Of a DNA stretch of 64,000 nt, positions 41,699 to 50,182 are shown piece after piece (within the stretch, counting starts at the first letter, position 1; every line of letters begins with the position of its first letter). Below the pieces are notes generated by a model. It was not told the origin of the DNA. It searched no databases and saw only the letters and a program-made list of their open reading frames with translations. Made by a program: the position numbers and the translations under genes. The DNA comes from Candidatus Obscuribacterales bacterium (GTDB taxonomy: Bacteria; Cyanobacteriota; Vampirovibrionia; Obscuribacterales; Obscuribacteraceae), in assembly GCA_020634035.1 (NCBI GenBank), contig JACKCM010000001.1:1050767-1114766 (forward strand), in the 5' to 3' direction.

Positions 41699-41850
41699 TT
41701 GACGGTTCTCTTTTTTCTTGTATATAATTCGGGGTGATTGTGAATATATGACCAGCGAGTCGCTTGTCGAAGATAAATGAACCGAGTAATACCCCGCGCA
41801 ATCAATTAAACCTTATATGTGACCAGATGCGGACCGATTTAGTATAGAGT
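41699..41850 (+). promoter_or_regulatory. Promoter and 120-base leader of the RT gene
   Basis: TTGACG (41699-41704) and TATAAT (41723-41728) are 18 bp apart. Transcription would start near 41735 and leave about 116 bases before the RT frame, a size compatible with a retron msr-msd or a group II-like leader. In it TATATGACCAG (41745-41755) and TATATGTGACCAG (41814-41826) are near-repeats. A hairpin CCCATA-TTG-TATGGG lies just upstream of the promoter. Confidence 0.5.
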
Positions 41851-42327
41851 TTGGATGACATCTGCGAAGAACTGGGGTTTGATCCTCAGTTCTTATATGA
41901 GCTTGCCGATGCCTCTTCCAGCCTTTACAAAGTTTTTGATATGCCAAAGCGTTCTGGTGGTTTCAGGACTATTTGTGTCCCTGCAGACAAACTAAAGAAT
42001 ATTCAAAGGCTTATCCTGGATGGGTTTTTAGGCAAGATTGATATGCCGGCGCACATGCATGGTGGCATCAAGGGTCGGTCAATTGCAACTAATGCTGAGG
42101 TGCATGTTGGCAAGCCGCTTGTAGTCAATATAGATTTGAAAGATTTCTTCCAGTCAATCTCAGTTGAAGCTGTGCGATCGATTTTTTCCAGAATATATAA
42201 CCTGGATGAAAATGCCGCAGAAATCTTTGTCAAACTAACGACATATGGAAATTCCTTGCCGCAGGGTGCGCCAACTAGCTCTTTATTGGCAAGCAAAAGA
42301 TGGCATCTTTCGAATATCTTAGAGTGA
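41851..42327 (+). pseudogene. Truncated retron-type reverse transcriptase
   Basis: The 158-residue frame matches the first half of retron-like RTs: YKVFDMPKRSGGFRTICVP (26-44), LKNIQRLILDGFL, GGIKGRSIATNAEVHVGK (71-88), VVNIDLKDFFQSI (91-103, catalytic Asp95) and LPQGAPTSSLLAS (136-148). It stops just before the region that should bring the YxDD active site, about half the normal length. I found no YxDD in any frame nearby. The start is a TTG, with an in-frame stop just upstream. It is a 3'-deleted gene. Confidence 0.82.
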
Positions 42328-42467
42328 AGAGACGTGTGGCACCATTGGAAATATTTCCCGATTATGATGGCATAATGTGCTTGCATGCTTTTCAGATTGA
42401 GCCAGAGCAACGCTGGTTCAACTATCGGTTGGCTTACATAGAATCTCTTGAGATTGTCGATGTATAG
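42300..42467 (+). CDS. 55-residue ORF fused over the RT break
   Basis: A frame from the ATG at 42300 overlaps the RT end by 28 bases and encodes a 55-residue product with EIFPDYDGIMCLHAFQIEPE and YRLAYIESLEIVDV. It looks like a piece of a real protein, not RT. It may be the 3' part of a gene joined by the deletion that truncated the RT. Whether it is translated is unclear. Confidence 0.35.
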   Translation: MASFEYLRVKRRVAPLEIFPDYDGIMCLHAFQIEPEQRWFNYRLAYIESLEIVDV

Positions 42468-42490
42468 GAAATAGCTACAGAAGCTAGCTT

Positions 42491-43483
42491 CTAGTTGATT
42501 GATAGTACCGCCTCGACGGCCAGATGGTCGGAGCCTATTGAGGGCAGCAGCTCTACGCTGCGCACTTGAATGTCGCCGGATACTAACACATGATCCAGAG
42601 GAATGCGAAACAGGGGGCACTCGCTTATTTTATTAAGCAGAGGCAGTTGGGCGGGCCAGGTGGGCTGATACCCGAATCCTCTGCTGCTATCTTTTAGCTT
42701 GCCTGTTTTGAGTAAATTCTTGAAATGCGGAGAGAATTGTGTGACATTCAGATCTCCTGCCAACACAACGGGCAAGTTTGATTCTCTGCACAATGTGGCC
42801 AGATTTTCTAGTTGCTTGTTTCGCATGCTCAGAAATTCGTTGTTGAGCGGGGCAATCGGATGAGTGTTGATAATTCTGATTGATGTGTTCTTGATGTTAA
42901 CTATGGCGGTCTGGGTAAGAATATCGCTGTTTGATAGCTTCAATCTTTTTGATTCATCTAGAGGAACTTTGCTGAAGAGGCCTATGCCGAAGTAGCCGTC
43001 ATCTGGATTCAGCATTTGGTAAGGATACTCTGGCATATTTTTGCATAAGTAATCAGCCAGGTCTGCGGTCAACTCTTGTATACAAATGATATCCGCATCG
43101 GTATTCTTCAAGACTTTCAAAATCTTCTCGCGATTTTTGTTAACCGTGTTTACGTTCGCTGTCACCAATCGGAAGGGGGTGTCCGCTGCGTTGTATTGTG
43201 GTGAAATGTAGAATTGAGCAACGTCAGTCAGGCAAATCAGGAGCACTGCTAATGGTGCGAGTATGACCTTTCTGTTTGTGATAGGTATAAGTAGAAAGAC
43301 GCCTAGTGCCAGCAAGCAGGTGAGTTGCAGTCGCAAGTTCGCTAGAATTTCTAATAGTCTGCCGTGGGTGCCGAAAAAGGAGGCTGTGATAAGTATGCTT
43401 ATGAACAGAGCATATGTAATGCTGAGGTATCGATAAGCCACACCGGCAAGTTTTTTTATTCTAGACTGCAAGGTGCTCGACAT
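42491..43483 (-). CDS. VanJ-like membrane EEP-family phosphatase
   Basis: The 330 residues begin with three hydrophobic helices (about 18-36, 52-68, 72-92), then an endonuclease/exonuclease/phosphatase domain: FRLVTANVNTVN, DADIICIQE with the metal-binding Glu137, IRIINTHPIAP, VVLAGDLNVTQFS, IPLDHVLVS and GSDHLAV. This layout is that of VanJ and YafD-like proteins, where the domain faces the outside and dephosphorylates undecaprenyl pyrophosphate or related lipids. The substrate here is not proven. Confidence 0.8.
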   Translation of the reverse strand: MSSTLQSRIKKLAGVAYRYLSITYALFISILITASFFGTHGRLLEILANLRLQLTCLLALGVFLLIPITNRKVILAPLAVLLICLTDVAQFYISPQYNAADTPFRLVTANVNTVNKNREKILKVLKNTDADIICIQELTADLADYLCKNMPEYPYQMLNPDDGYFGIGLFSKVPLDESKRLKLSNSDILTQTAIVNIKNTSIRIINTHPIAPLNNEFLSMRNKQLENLATLCRESNLPVVLAGDLNVTQFSPHFKNLLKTGKLKDSSRGFGYQPTWPAQLPLLNKISECPLFRIPLDHVLVSGDIQVRSVELLPSIGSDHLAVEAVLSIN

Positions 43484-43521
43484 ACTTTGTTAGTGATTTC
43501 CATCTTTCAATATTGAAGTAT

Positions 43522-44160
43522 TTAATTTGCTTCAACGTTTTGTTTTTGAAGCTCATCGTCGATGTTCTTCAAGCTATCTTCTGCCCAAAATTCAGATTTC
43601 ATGCCTCGAGTTTTGAATACTTCTTCCTTGTACTGATTGTAAAACCAGCGGGCAAGCAGCAATCGATTCTTTTTGTCTTCCTTCTCTTTTATTGCTTCAC
43701 TATAGTATGTGTGACCAAGAGAGCTAAGTATGTCCTCTTTCAAACGCGGATCGATTTTGTTGTCATCAATGATCTTGAACTGTCGATCCAGAATTGCAGC
43801 GTATTTATCTCGCCGAGTCTGATAGTCGTCGCCAGAGCAAAAATAGAAGTCGTGAATGAATTGAAAATAGAAGGTTTTGTCATATATAAACGCCACTGTT
43901 GATACAACCAGAATAGCGACGCAAGAGAAGGTTAGTATGTACGCTCTTGCCAGCCACCTCTTCAGCCTGTTGTCCGACTTCGACGCTTTGAAGGCTACAA
44001 ATACCAGTCCTACTGAGCACGCGAAAATAACTCCAGCGAATAAGAAATATGAGGCGGGAGTATCCATGATTTTAAAGTGAAAAAGTAATCCCAGCGCCAC
44101 GCTGAGTAGCGTCAGAGAGGTCGCCGCGGTTATCCAGGTTCTGGTATTTACTTTTGACAC
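43522..44160 (-). CDS. Membrane protein with soluble C-terminal domain
   Basis: The product is 212 residues from the GTG at 44160, which stands six bases behind TATAAA. Three hydrophobic helices (about 10-30, 37-58, 72-95) are followed by a charged, helical domain (DDYQTRRDKYAAILDRQFKII, ILSSLGHTYYSEAIKEKEDKKN). The helical part resembles a short TPR-like pair. It precedes the VanJ-like gene by 38 bases on the same strand, so the two may form an operon. Confidence 0.6.
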   Translation of the reverse strand: MSKVNTRTWITAATSLTLLSVALGLLFHFKIMDTPASYFLFAGVIFACSVGLVFVAFKASKSDNRLKRWLARAYILTFSCVAILVVSTVAFIYDKTFYFQFIHDFYFCSGDDYQTRRDKYAAILDRQFKIIDDNKIDPRLKEDILSSLGHTYYSEAIKEKEDKKNRLLLARWFYNQYKEEVFKTRGMKSEFWAEDSLKNIDDELQKQNVEAN

Positions 44161-44166
44161 GGAAGT

Positions 44167-44172
44167 TTTATA
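44167..44172 (-). promoter_or_regulatory. -10 box TATAAA, six bases before GTG
   Basis: TATAAA, then ACTTCC, then GTG at 44160: the same six-base spacing seen at five ATG starts in the window. Confidence 0.5.
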
Positions 44173-44306
44173 CCTTGTGGGGTAAACACCAGTTTATCAC
44201 CGATGGCGTTCTCGCTCGGTTACAGGGCAGTTATCTAGTCCTACCGCTAGCCTGTACTTGTGATAGAACAGTTAGAGAAGGTTGCGAATCTGGCGGAGTA
44301 GGCGAC

Positions 44307-44831
44307 ATGTTTGAACCTGGTGAACTGTATGCGAAGAAACTTCCTCCTCCACGCTTCGTGGCGACTTTGCGTTATATAGAGAATGTCGCTCTTGAAACAG
44401 AGTCGCCGGTCTTTGTCTACTATTCCGTAAAGTCCGCAGGGCGGATGTTGCCAAAGGGACCGAAGTTTAGAGATTTGCTGGGTCAGTCGGGATGTGTATC
44501 GATTTTTTCGCAAGATCAAACTGCGTTGCAGGATGAATGTGCCTTTTGGGCTTTCACCACCGGGGGGTGTATTTATTTCAATATTGCCCAGGTAGAGCCG
44601 GAGGATAGTGAGAACTACTGGTGCAGCGGCTCCATCGACAATGCCTCGGTTTTGTTTCGGCTTAGTGCCGCGATAGAGACCTTCAGAACAGTAGAAGAAC
44701 AGGAAGTCGATAGGCTGCTGGCGTCCATAAAGAAGTATGATTTCCAGTCAAGCTCGTCTGAATTGTTCCTCGACTTTCAGCGTCTATGGAACGGAAGCGG
44801 TGGTTCTTCAAATAGAAGATCAGCGAGTTAG
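44307..44831 (+). CDS. Hypothetical protein
   Basis: The ATG at 44307 has GGAG eight bases upstream and gives 174 residues; a longer frame from a TTG at 44154 runs over the start of the opposite gene. Visible segments are FVATLRYIENVALETESPVFVYYSVKSAG in part, a central block with three Cys, and an acidic C-terminal helix (EEQEVDRLLASIKKYDF). No known motif. It is first in a probable three-gene operon with 44876 and 45166. Confidence 0.5.
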   Translation: MFEPGELYAKKLPPPRFVATLRYIENVALETESPVFVYYSVKSAGRMLPKGPKFRDLLGQSGCVSIFSQDQTALQDECAFWAFTTGGCIYFNIAQVEPEDSENYWCSGSIDNASVLFRLSAAIETFRTVEEQEVDRLLASIKKYDFQSSSSELFLDFQRLWNGSGGSSNRRSAS

Positions 44832-44875
44832 AAGAGTTCGACGGGTTATAAAGAACCATCACAGGAGATTTGCCG

Positions 44876-45169
44876 ATGACTGATTCTCTAGAGCAGGCGA
44901 AGCAGTTGATGAACCAGATAGCGACCTGGCGGAATAGAGCCGCGATGGCAAAGAAGGCAGGACTCTCGGATCTGGAGCAGCAAGCACTGGATCATGTGTC
45001 CCGCTATCAGGAGATGCTCCAGGATTTTGAAGGCATAGAGCCGCCGTCGCCCGGTGACGATCCTTTTGATCCTGCAATGGTGCCCAAGCATCCGTATCCG
45101 AATGCAGGAGCTGGCGCCATCGCGCTACCGCTGCCAAAGGCAGAAGATGAAAGCGAATCTGAACAATGA
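44876..45169 (+). CDS. Small coiled-coil protein
   Basis: The ATG at 44876 has AGGAG upstream and encodes 97 residues: a helical N-terminal half (EQAKQLMNQIATWRNRAAMAKKAG with SDLEQQALDHVSRYQEML) and a Pro/acidic disordered tail ending in EDESESEQ. It overlaps the next gene by four bases (ATGA). It may be an adaptor for that partner. Family unknown. Confidence 0.6.
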   Translation: MTDSLEQAKQLMNQIATWRNRAAMAKKAGLSDLEQQALDHVSRYQEMLQDFEGIEPPSPGDDPFDPAMVPKHPYPNAGAGAIALPLPKAEDESESEQ

Positions 45170-45660
45170 AGGTAGTCTCGCAAGGTCGATCTGAGTTGCC
45201 TCAAGGGCTTGCTTATCCACTATCGCTAAAAACGATCAGCGAGGTCGTGGCCGATGCAGAGGTGGATGCTGATTTGCGAGTCTGTTTTATGCAGAACAAG
45301 AAGGTGAAAAAGTCTCCAAAGGCTAGGAGGAAGTATCGCGATTCTTCCAGCGACATTCTGGTGGCATCGTATGAATACCAGCCAGTCTCGTTGATCACTC
45401 CAAATCGTATGATCGGCGACAGTCACTATTCGTATGCTGCACCTGTTTGGGACCTGAGAGTTTTTGCTGTAGATGTTAGCCAACTCAAAGAGATAAAGGA
45501 CCTTTTGCATGAAGAGGGTTTGCCCAGGTTTCGAGACTGGCTTCAGGTGGCAATCTGCCACGGTCAGGAATTTGGGCATGACACATTATATGTTGGCTGT
45601 AAAGAGGGGCGCATTCTCTTTGAGCAAAGCACCAGCTTTAATTCTATATTTGAAAGATAG
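45166..45660 (+). CDS. Hypothetical protein
   Basis: The 164-residue protein has a basic stretch (QNKKVKKSPKARRKYRD) followed by strands (DILVASYEYQPVSLITPNRM) and a C-terminal alpha/beta region with LRVFAVDVSQLKEIKDLLHEE and TLYVGCKEGRILFEQS. It is translationally coupled to the coiled-coil gene upstream. I do not recognise the fold. Confidence 0.55.
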   Translation: MKVVSQGRSELPQGLAYPLSLKTISEVVADAEVDADLRVCFMQNKKVKKSPKARRKYRDSSSDILVASYEYQPVSLITPNRMIGDSHYSYAAPVWDLRVFAVDVSQLKEIKDLLHEEGLPRFRDWLQVAICHGQEFGHDTLYVGCKEGRILFEQSTSFNSIFER

Positions 45661-45687
45661 TGCAATCCATGACTGTCTCGGTGCGGA

Positions 45688-46353
45688 CTAGTTTGTCTGC
45701 TCGCCAGTGGTGCCATGGCTTTTGGTCACTGGTCGAAAGTCAGTGACCCACTTTTCTGGATAACCTAAATCCTCTGCTCTTTTGTCATCTTCTTTGTATG
45801 AGCTGTCTCCAAGTCGCTCTTTGAGTCGAGCGCGATTATTGTAAGCAATAGCATAGGCGGGATCGGACGCCACCGCTTTGTCGTAGAGTTCTATGGCTTT
45901 AGTAGGATCTCCGCTGCGCTCGTGCACGATAGCCAGTCCGCAATAAGCGTGGGCGTTTCCTGGATCCAGCTCAAGAGCTTTTGTGTAATCTTTGGTTGCT
46001 TCATCGAAGTTAAAGCTAAGAAGATCTGCTTCGCCCCGGTCTAGATACAGATTCTGGTCCGTCGGATTCAACTTAATCGCCAGGCGGTACTCTTCAGCGG
46101 ACAGGTCGTATTTTTTCTCATTTAAAAGTTGCAGCGCCCTTCGGGAGTGTACTTTTGCCTGAGCCAGCTGCTCGTTCGAGAGCCTTTCGAGTTCTCGGAT
46201 CACTTTGCGATAATTGGAGTTCGGACCATAGATAGAACTTTCAATCTCGCGCGAGTATTCTACAAACGCGCCGAGTAATAGCGAGATTGGACAGACAATC
46301 AGTGCCACCAGGGCAAAGCGTTGATTTACTCCAGGTTTGGTGTTTTCCGTCAA
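45688..46353 (-). CDS. Membrane-anchored TPR protein
   Basis: The 221-residue protein has an N-terminal anchor (FALVALIVCPISLLLGAFV) and four TPR units from about 65 to 200, for instance KKYDLSAEEYRLAIKLNPTDQNLYLDRGEA and FDEATKDYTKALELDPGNAHAYCGLA. It is divergent from the signal peptidase gene with about 90 bases between the chosen starts. An assembly or stress role is possible, no more can be said. Confidence 0.8.
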   Translation of the reverse strand: MTENTKPGVNQRFALVALIVCPISLLLGAFVEYSREIESSIYGPNSNYRKVIRELERLSNEQLAQAKVHSRRALQLLNEKKYDLSAEEYRLAIKLNPTDQNLYLDRGEADLLSFNFDEATKDYTKALELDPGNAHAYCGLAIVHERSGDPTKAIELYDKAVASDPAYAIAYNNRARLKERLGDSSYKEDDKRAEDLGYPEKWVTDFRPVTKSHGTTGEQTN

Positions 46354-46443
46354 GACTCAGCCTGTGCAGTTGCAATTGAGAAGTTATTTCAGTCTATCAT
46401 GGACACCTGGCATGCTCGCCTCCTTCGTTATAGAATCAAGGGT

Positions 46444-47232
46444 ATGAAGGTAATTTCTATCAAAGACAATTCTGAAGCTTGGCTTGCGCTTTTCGAATTG
46501 CTGAAAGCGGCAGCTATGTTTGCTGTTTGTCTTCTGATTTTTCTTTTCTTCGCCTTCATCCCGTCGCCAAACCCGGATCCTGGGCAGGAGTTTATACGAA
46601 TTCTATGTATTGTTGTGGGAGCCGTCAGCGTCCTGGTATGTGCATTGGCTTCGGCCCTTCATTTTATGATATTTCTGTCGACGCTATTCGAGCCGCCTTT
46701 TGTGCTTGATTATGTAAGTGGTCCTTCGATGGCACCGTCTTTGAGGGAAGGCGATTGGCTGGTCATTAAACCCGTTAGTGTTGGACAAGGAAAAGTGGGG
46801 ATGGGCGACATTGTCTGTTTCTTCCCTCCGATCAGATATTTGGGACAAAGCGGTTATTTGATGCGGAGAGTGATAGCCGAGTCTGGCGACACGGTTCAAA
46901 TACGGGACGGGCGAGTTTTTGTCAATGGTGATTTAGTGGAGGAAGAGTGGAATCTTCGGGCACCGTATTTGGGTTCATTGATCACCGAACAAGACATAGG
47001 CTGGCCCAGAGAGAAGAAGGACTATCTAGGAGAACCGATAGTTGTACCGGAGTATCACTATTTTGTGCTGGCAGACAATCGTGAGTGTGGTGAGGAGCAG
47101 GTGATTTTGGACAGTCGTATATTTGGCTGTGTGCCGAGACAAAACGTTGTTGGTCGGCTTGTCCGAATTTTGCCTCAGTGGCTCTCGCGTCTTTTGTCGT
47201 CGGCGGCTCGCTGGGCCGCTAGTCGCAAGTAG
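46444..47232 (+). CDS. lepB: Signal peptidase I homologue with altered catalytic Lys
   Basis: From the ATG at 46444 the protein is 262 residues (an ATG at 46399 would add 15). Two N-terminal membrane helices are followed by the S26 peptidase domain: box B SGPSMAPSLREGDWL with the nucleophile Ser95, box D GYLMRRVIAESGDTV and box E LADNRECGEEQVILDSRIFG. In box D the general-base lysine of LepB (usually KRVxGxPGD) reads as Arg141. A late IVVPEYHYFVLADN precedes box E. The enzyme may be inactive, or use another base. The 3' end overlaps the merR gene by 58 bases. Confidence 0.78.
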   Translation: MKVISIKDNSEAWLALFELLKAAAMFAVCLLIFLFFAFIPSPNPDPGQEFIRILCIVVGAVSVLVCALASALHFMIFLSTLFEPPFVLDYVSGPSMAPSLREGDWLVIKPVSVGQGKVGMGDIVCFFPPIRYLGQSGYLMRRVIAESGDTVQIRDGRVFVNGDLVEEEWNLRAPYLGSLITEQDIGWPREKKDYLGEPIVVPEYHYFVLADNRECGEEQVILDSRIFGCVPRQNVVGRLVRILPQWLSRLLSSAARWAASRK

Positions 47233-47588
47233 CGTTTAAAAGTGTTGCATTCGAAGTGCGATTCTGCCGGGCAAGCTGCGGCATGGCGCAGACCATCGCG
47301 CATCGCTTTGAGCTCGCGAATTTTTCTATCCAGTTCGTCTGCCTTTGCCTCCAGCAACTGTCTGTCGATGGCAATTTCACCGTCGGCGGGCATCATCAGC
47401 CCAAGCTCTGCCAGAGAGAACCCGGCTGCCCTGCCCAGTGCGATGAGGGCGAGCCTCTCGGTCACATCGGGGGCATAGAGGCGCCGCAGACCCTTGCGCC
47501 CGGTGGAGGCTATGAGTCCTTTCTCTTCGTAGAAGCGCAGGGTAGAAGCTGGCACCCCTGAGCGTTTTGCGGCTTCGGCTATATCCAT
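47175..47588 (-). CDS. MerR-family regulator
   Basis: The 137-residue protein starts with a winged-helix MerR domain: IAEAAKRSGVPASTLRFYEEKGLI and RRLYAPDVTERLALIALGRAAGFSLAELG. A coiled coil (about 72-102) and a C-terminal C-x4-H-x2-C set (Cys106, His111, Cys114) follow, which might bind a metal or respond to thiol reagents. A 20-bp dyad in a 19-bp promoter spacer lies just upstream, as expected for MerR activation of the divergent methyltransferase gene. Confidence 0.88.
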   Translation of the reverse strand: MDIAEAAKRSGVPASTLRFYEEKGLIASTGRKGLRRLYAPDVTERLALIALGRAAGFSLAELGLMMPADGEIAIDRQLLEAKADELDRKIRELKAMRDGLRHAAACPAESHFECNTFKRYLRLAAQRAADDKRRESH

Positions 47589-47600
47589 GGGCGGAGGTCC

Positions 47601-47631
47601 TTGACTTAAAGTGCACTTGAAGTTGCATAAT
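47601..47631 (+). promoter_or_regulatory. MerR-type promoter with 19-bp spacer
   Basis: TTGACT (47601-47606) and CATAAT (47626-47631) are 19 bp apart, the long spacing that MerR regulators correct by DNA twisting. The dyad ACTTAAAGTGCACTTGAAGT (47604-47623) fills the spacer and differs from a perfect palindrome at one pair. Confidence 0.75.
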
Positions 47632-47787
47632 ATAGACCTGTCTGAAAAATGGCAAGTTCAGGGTGTGAGGAGCGGGGATTGCGACCTGATGCGCCCGCGA
47701 AGACAAGTGAAAGCAAAAGAAGGCAATTAAGGCTACAAAAGGCGGAAGAAGGCAAATGAAGGCAGAGATAAACCAGTGGAGGCTATT

Positions 47788-48687
47788 ATGAACGCAGGCA
47801 CAGGCGCTGGCACAGATAGAGATAGAGGCGCTGGCACGGATACGGCGGCAAACAACGAGCAGGCAGAGTTGTGGAACGGTATCGCCGGACGTGGCTGGGT
47901 TGAAGCTCAGGAAGTGATGGATGACCTCTTGCGCCCCTTCGAAACTCGACTGTTAGAAGAGCTGGCTGCCGTTATGGATGAAAGTCCGGTGAGGACCTTA
48001 TTAGATGTCGGGTGCGGCACCGGCAGCACCACCATGGCGGCTGCCCGCCGTATGGGCGCCGATGGACGATGCGTCGGTGTTGATATCTCGGAGCCGATGC
48101 TGAATCACGCTCGGTCCCGGGCGCAAGCACAAGCAAAAGACCTGGCGATAGAGTTCGTCCATGCCGATGCCCAGGAACATGCCCTCGAAAAAGATTTCTA
48201 TGATCAGATCATATCTCGCTTTGGTGTCATGTTTTTTGCAGATTCTATAAAGGCGTTTGCCAACCTTCGCAGTGGTATCAAAAGCGGCGGCAGGCTCGCC
48301 TTTGTCGCCTGGAGAAGCCCGCAAGAGAATCCTTTTATGACAGTGCCTGTCAAGGCGGCTGCGCAGTTTGTCGAGATACCGCCGACGCCACCGAATGCGC
48401 CTGGTCAGTTTGGATTTGCTGATAGCAAATGGGTCGAGCATATTCTCAAGGAGAGTGGTTGGGTCGATGTCGAGATTGACCCTTTTGATACCACTTGCTC
48501 TATGCCGTCCGAGAATCTGCGTGACTTCTTGAACAATGTCGGACCGGTCTCGCGACTTTTGCCGAATGTCGACGATTCTAAAAAGCAGCAAATAATCGAT
48601 GCCACCATTGATGCGTTAGAGCCCTATAAAAAAGATTCGGAAATTAGCTTCGATGCCGCCTGCTGGCTGGTGCGCGCCAGAGCCTAG
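47788..48687 (+). CDS. SAM-dependent methyltransferase
   Basis: From the ATG at 47788 (GGAGG seven bases upstream) the protein is 299 residues. Motif I is TLLDVGCGTGSTTMA (71-85), followed by GVDISEPMLNHARSRA and motif III-type YDQIISRFGVMFFADSIKAF, GGRLAFVAWRSP. It fits the UbiE/Methyltransf_11 group that methylates small molecules. The N-terminal 25 residues are Gly/Thr/Asp-rich. It should be activated by the adjacent MerR protein. A detoxification role, as for other MerR targets, is a guess. Confidence 0.82.
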   Translation: MNAGTGAGTDRDRGAGTDTAANNEQAELWNGIAGRGWVEAQEVMDDLLRPFETRLLEELAAVMDESPVRTLLDVGCGTGSTTMAAARRMGADGRCVGVDISEPMLNHARSRAQAQAKDLAIEFVHADAQEHALEKDFYDQIISRFGVMFFADSIKAFANLRSGIKSGGRLAFVAWRSPQENPFMTVPVKAAAQFVEIPPTPPNAPGQFGFADSKWVEHILKESGWVDVEIDPFDTTCSMPSENLRDFLNNVGPVSRLLPNVDDSKKQQIIDATIDALEPYKKDSEISFDAACWLVRARA

Positions 48688-48697
48688 TGATATCGAA

Positions 48698-50182
48698 TTA
48701 GGGGCTCTCTAGCCAACCACCCTTGAAGCCAGCCTTCTTCAGCGCTGCTTTGACTTCTGGATTCCTTCTCATTGTGTTCCAGACAAACTGCGAGCGATAG
48801 TTCTCTATCGCCAGTACGCTTGCACCCTGGTCTATGCCGATGGTCTCTTTGTCTATCCATCCAGAAGGGCTGCTGTCATCGAAGGTCGGATTGAAGGCGT
48901 CATAGAATCCATGGGGACCAAGAAGCTCTTTTCTGTCCTGGGTCCAGTGGCGCAAAGTCGGCAGCACTATATCTGGTGCAAAGGGTAAGCTGCTGGTTGC
49001 CGCTGTCGGTGCGATGGTGCCATCGTCCGGCGCATCGGGAAAGCCCCTTGCTATGTAACCCTGAAACGTCCGCTTGGAGCCGTCGATGTCTTTCTCGGCG
49101 TACCCGGGCCCATCGCAGGCGGTGAGCCCCCAGTCTAGCTTGCTGTAACCTTTGAAGTTGTGTGGATTGTCCTGGGCATAAAAGTTTTGCGCCAGGGCGG
49201 CACGCCGTGAATTCTCGAATAGATCGATACCTATTTTAGCCGACTGGTCATTGCTGACCCCGCGAAAATCCACCCATGAATGGGCGTATTGATGACCGAA
49301 GAGCGGACCGAAGGTGATGTGCTCCTGACCATAAGGGCGCTGAATTTTGGCGGTGCTGTAGTATTTGTCCACCACGTCTGCGTCGATAGGATGCGTAGGA
49401 GAGCCCGCCGCCATCAGCATCAGCACAGTGCCTTCGTCATAGGCGCTCCATGTATGCGGTATCATCCCGGCTTCTGGCGTCCAGCCATGACTCATTTTGC
49501 CTTCGCCATTCACCGCCGCCGTCCAGTCGACCCGCTCATAAAGCTTCTTGCCCAGGTCGCGAATCTCGGTCTCTTCCGGGGTTTGTCGGTCGAAGTAAGA
49601 CCTGGCAAACTGCACGCCAGACATCAGTAGCGCTGTGTCTATGGTCGAGATCTCGCAGTTTCCATGCCTGGTGCAGTCGTCGGCATTGAGAAAGTGATAG
49701 AAAAATCCGTCCTTGCCCGAGGATTTTGTAGGGTCATCCGATTGCTCAGAGTTCCAGAGGGTGCGCAGGGTCTTAAGTGTACGCTCTCCGGCTTCTTCCC
49801 GGCTGATCCAGCCGCGCTCGGCTCCTATAGGGATTGCCGTCAGGGCGAATCCGGTTGCCGCAATGCTGGATGGGGAGTCCGGGCTGGATCTGTCCAGAGT
49901 AAGCCCGGTTGTAGCATTGCTGTTGTCGAGAAAGTACTGAAAGTGGGCTTTCTCGAGCTGATTGAGCATCACCGTGTCGGATATCTTCAGCCAGGTTTCT
50001 TCGGATGGCAACCGTTTGCTGACCCAGTCGTAGGCATCCGACAGCATGGCGCCCACGGCTGTGCACTCGCCGGCAGCAGCGTCTGTGCGATCGCCAGCCG
50101 CTTCGCCTGCGGCGTCTCTTGCCGAATCGTCGCCTCTGGGCGCTGACTTGGCGTCGTCGATTTCTAGAGCGTTTTCGGGCAT
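48698..50182 (-). CDS. Glycoamylase-domain glycoside hydrolase
   Basis: The 494-residue product has the glucoamylase-like (COG5368) domain from about 75 to the end: HFQYFLDNSNATTGLTLDRS, SIAATGFALTAIPIGAERGWI, DGFFYHFLN, STIDTALLMSGVQFA, YDEGTVLMLMAAGSP, FGHQYAHSWVDFRG and the late TIGIDQGASVLAIENYRS. Members act on beta-1,2-glucans and related polymers. The first 45 residues are acidic and Ala-rich, and no signal peptide is seen, which is unusual for such enzymes. Its GC-rich codon use resembles that of the MerR/methyltransferase genes beside it. Confidence 0.82.
   Translation of the reverse strand: MPENALEIDDAKSAPRGDDSARDAAGEAAGDRTDAAAGECTAVGAMLSDAYDWVSKRLPSEETWLKISDTVMLNQLEKAHFQYFLDNSNATTGLTLDRSSPDSPSSIAATGFALTAIPIGAERGWISREEAGERTLKTLRTLWNSEQSDDPTKSSGKDGFFYHFLNADDCTRHGNCEISTIDTALLMSGVQFARSYFDRQTPEETEIRDLGKKLYERVDWTAAVNGEGKMSHGWTPEAGMIPHTWSAYDEGTVLMLMAAGSPTHPIDADVVDKYYSTAKIQRPYGQEHITFGPLFGHQYAHSWVDFRGVSNDQSAKIGIDLFENSRRAALAQNFYAQDNPHNFKGYSKLDWGLTACDGPGYAEKDIDGSKRTFQGYIARGFPDAPDDGTIAPTAATSSLPFAPDIVLPTLRHWTQDRKELLGPHGFYDAFNPTFDDSSPSGWIDKETIGIDQGASVLAIENYRSQFVWNTMRRNPEVKAALKKAGFKGGWLESP

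Noticed and set aside
41641..41700. Retron msr-msd in the region before the RT promoter
   Set aside because: The hairpin CCCATA-TTG-TATGGG lies upstream of the promoter and would not be in the transcript; no a1/a2 repeat pair could be recognised.
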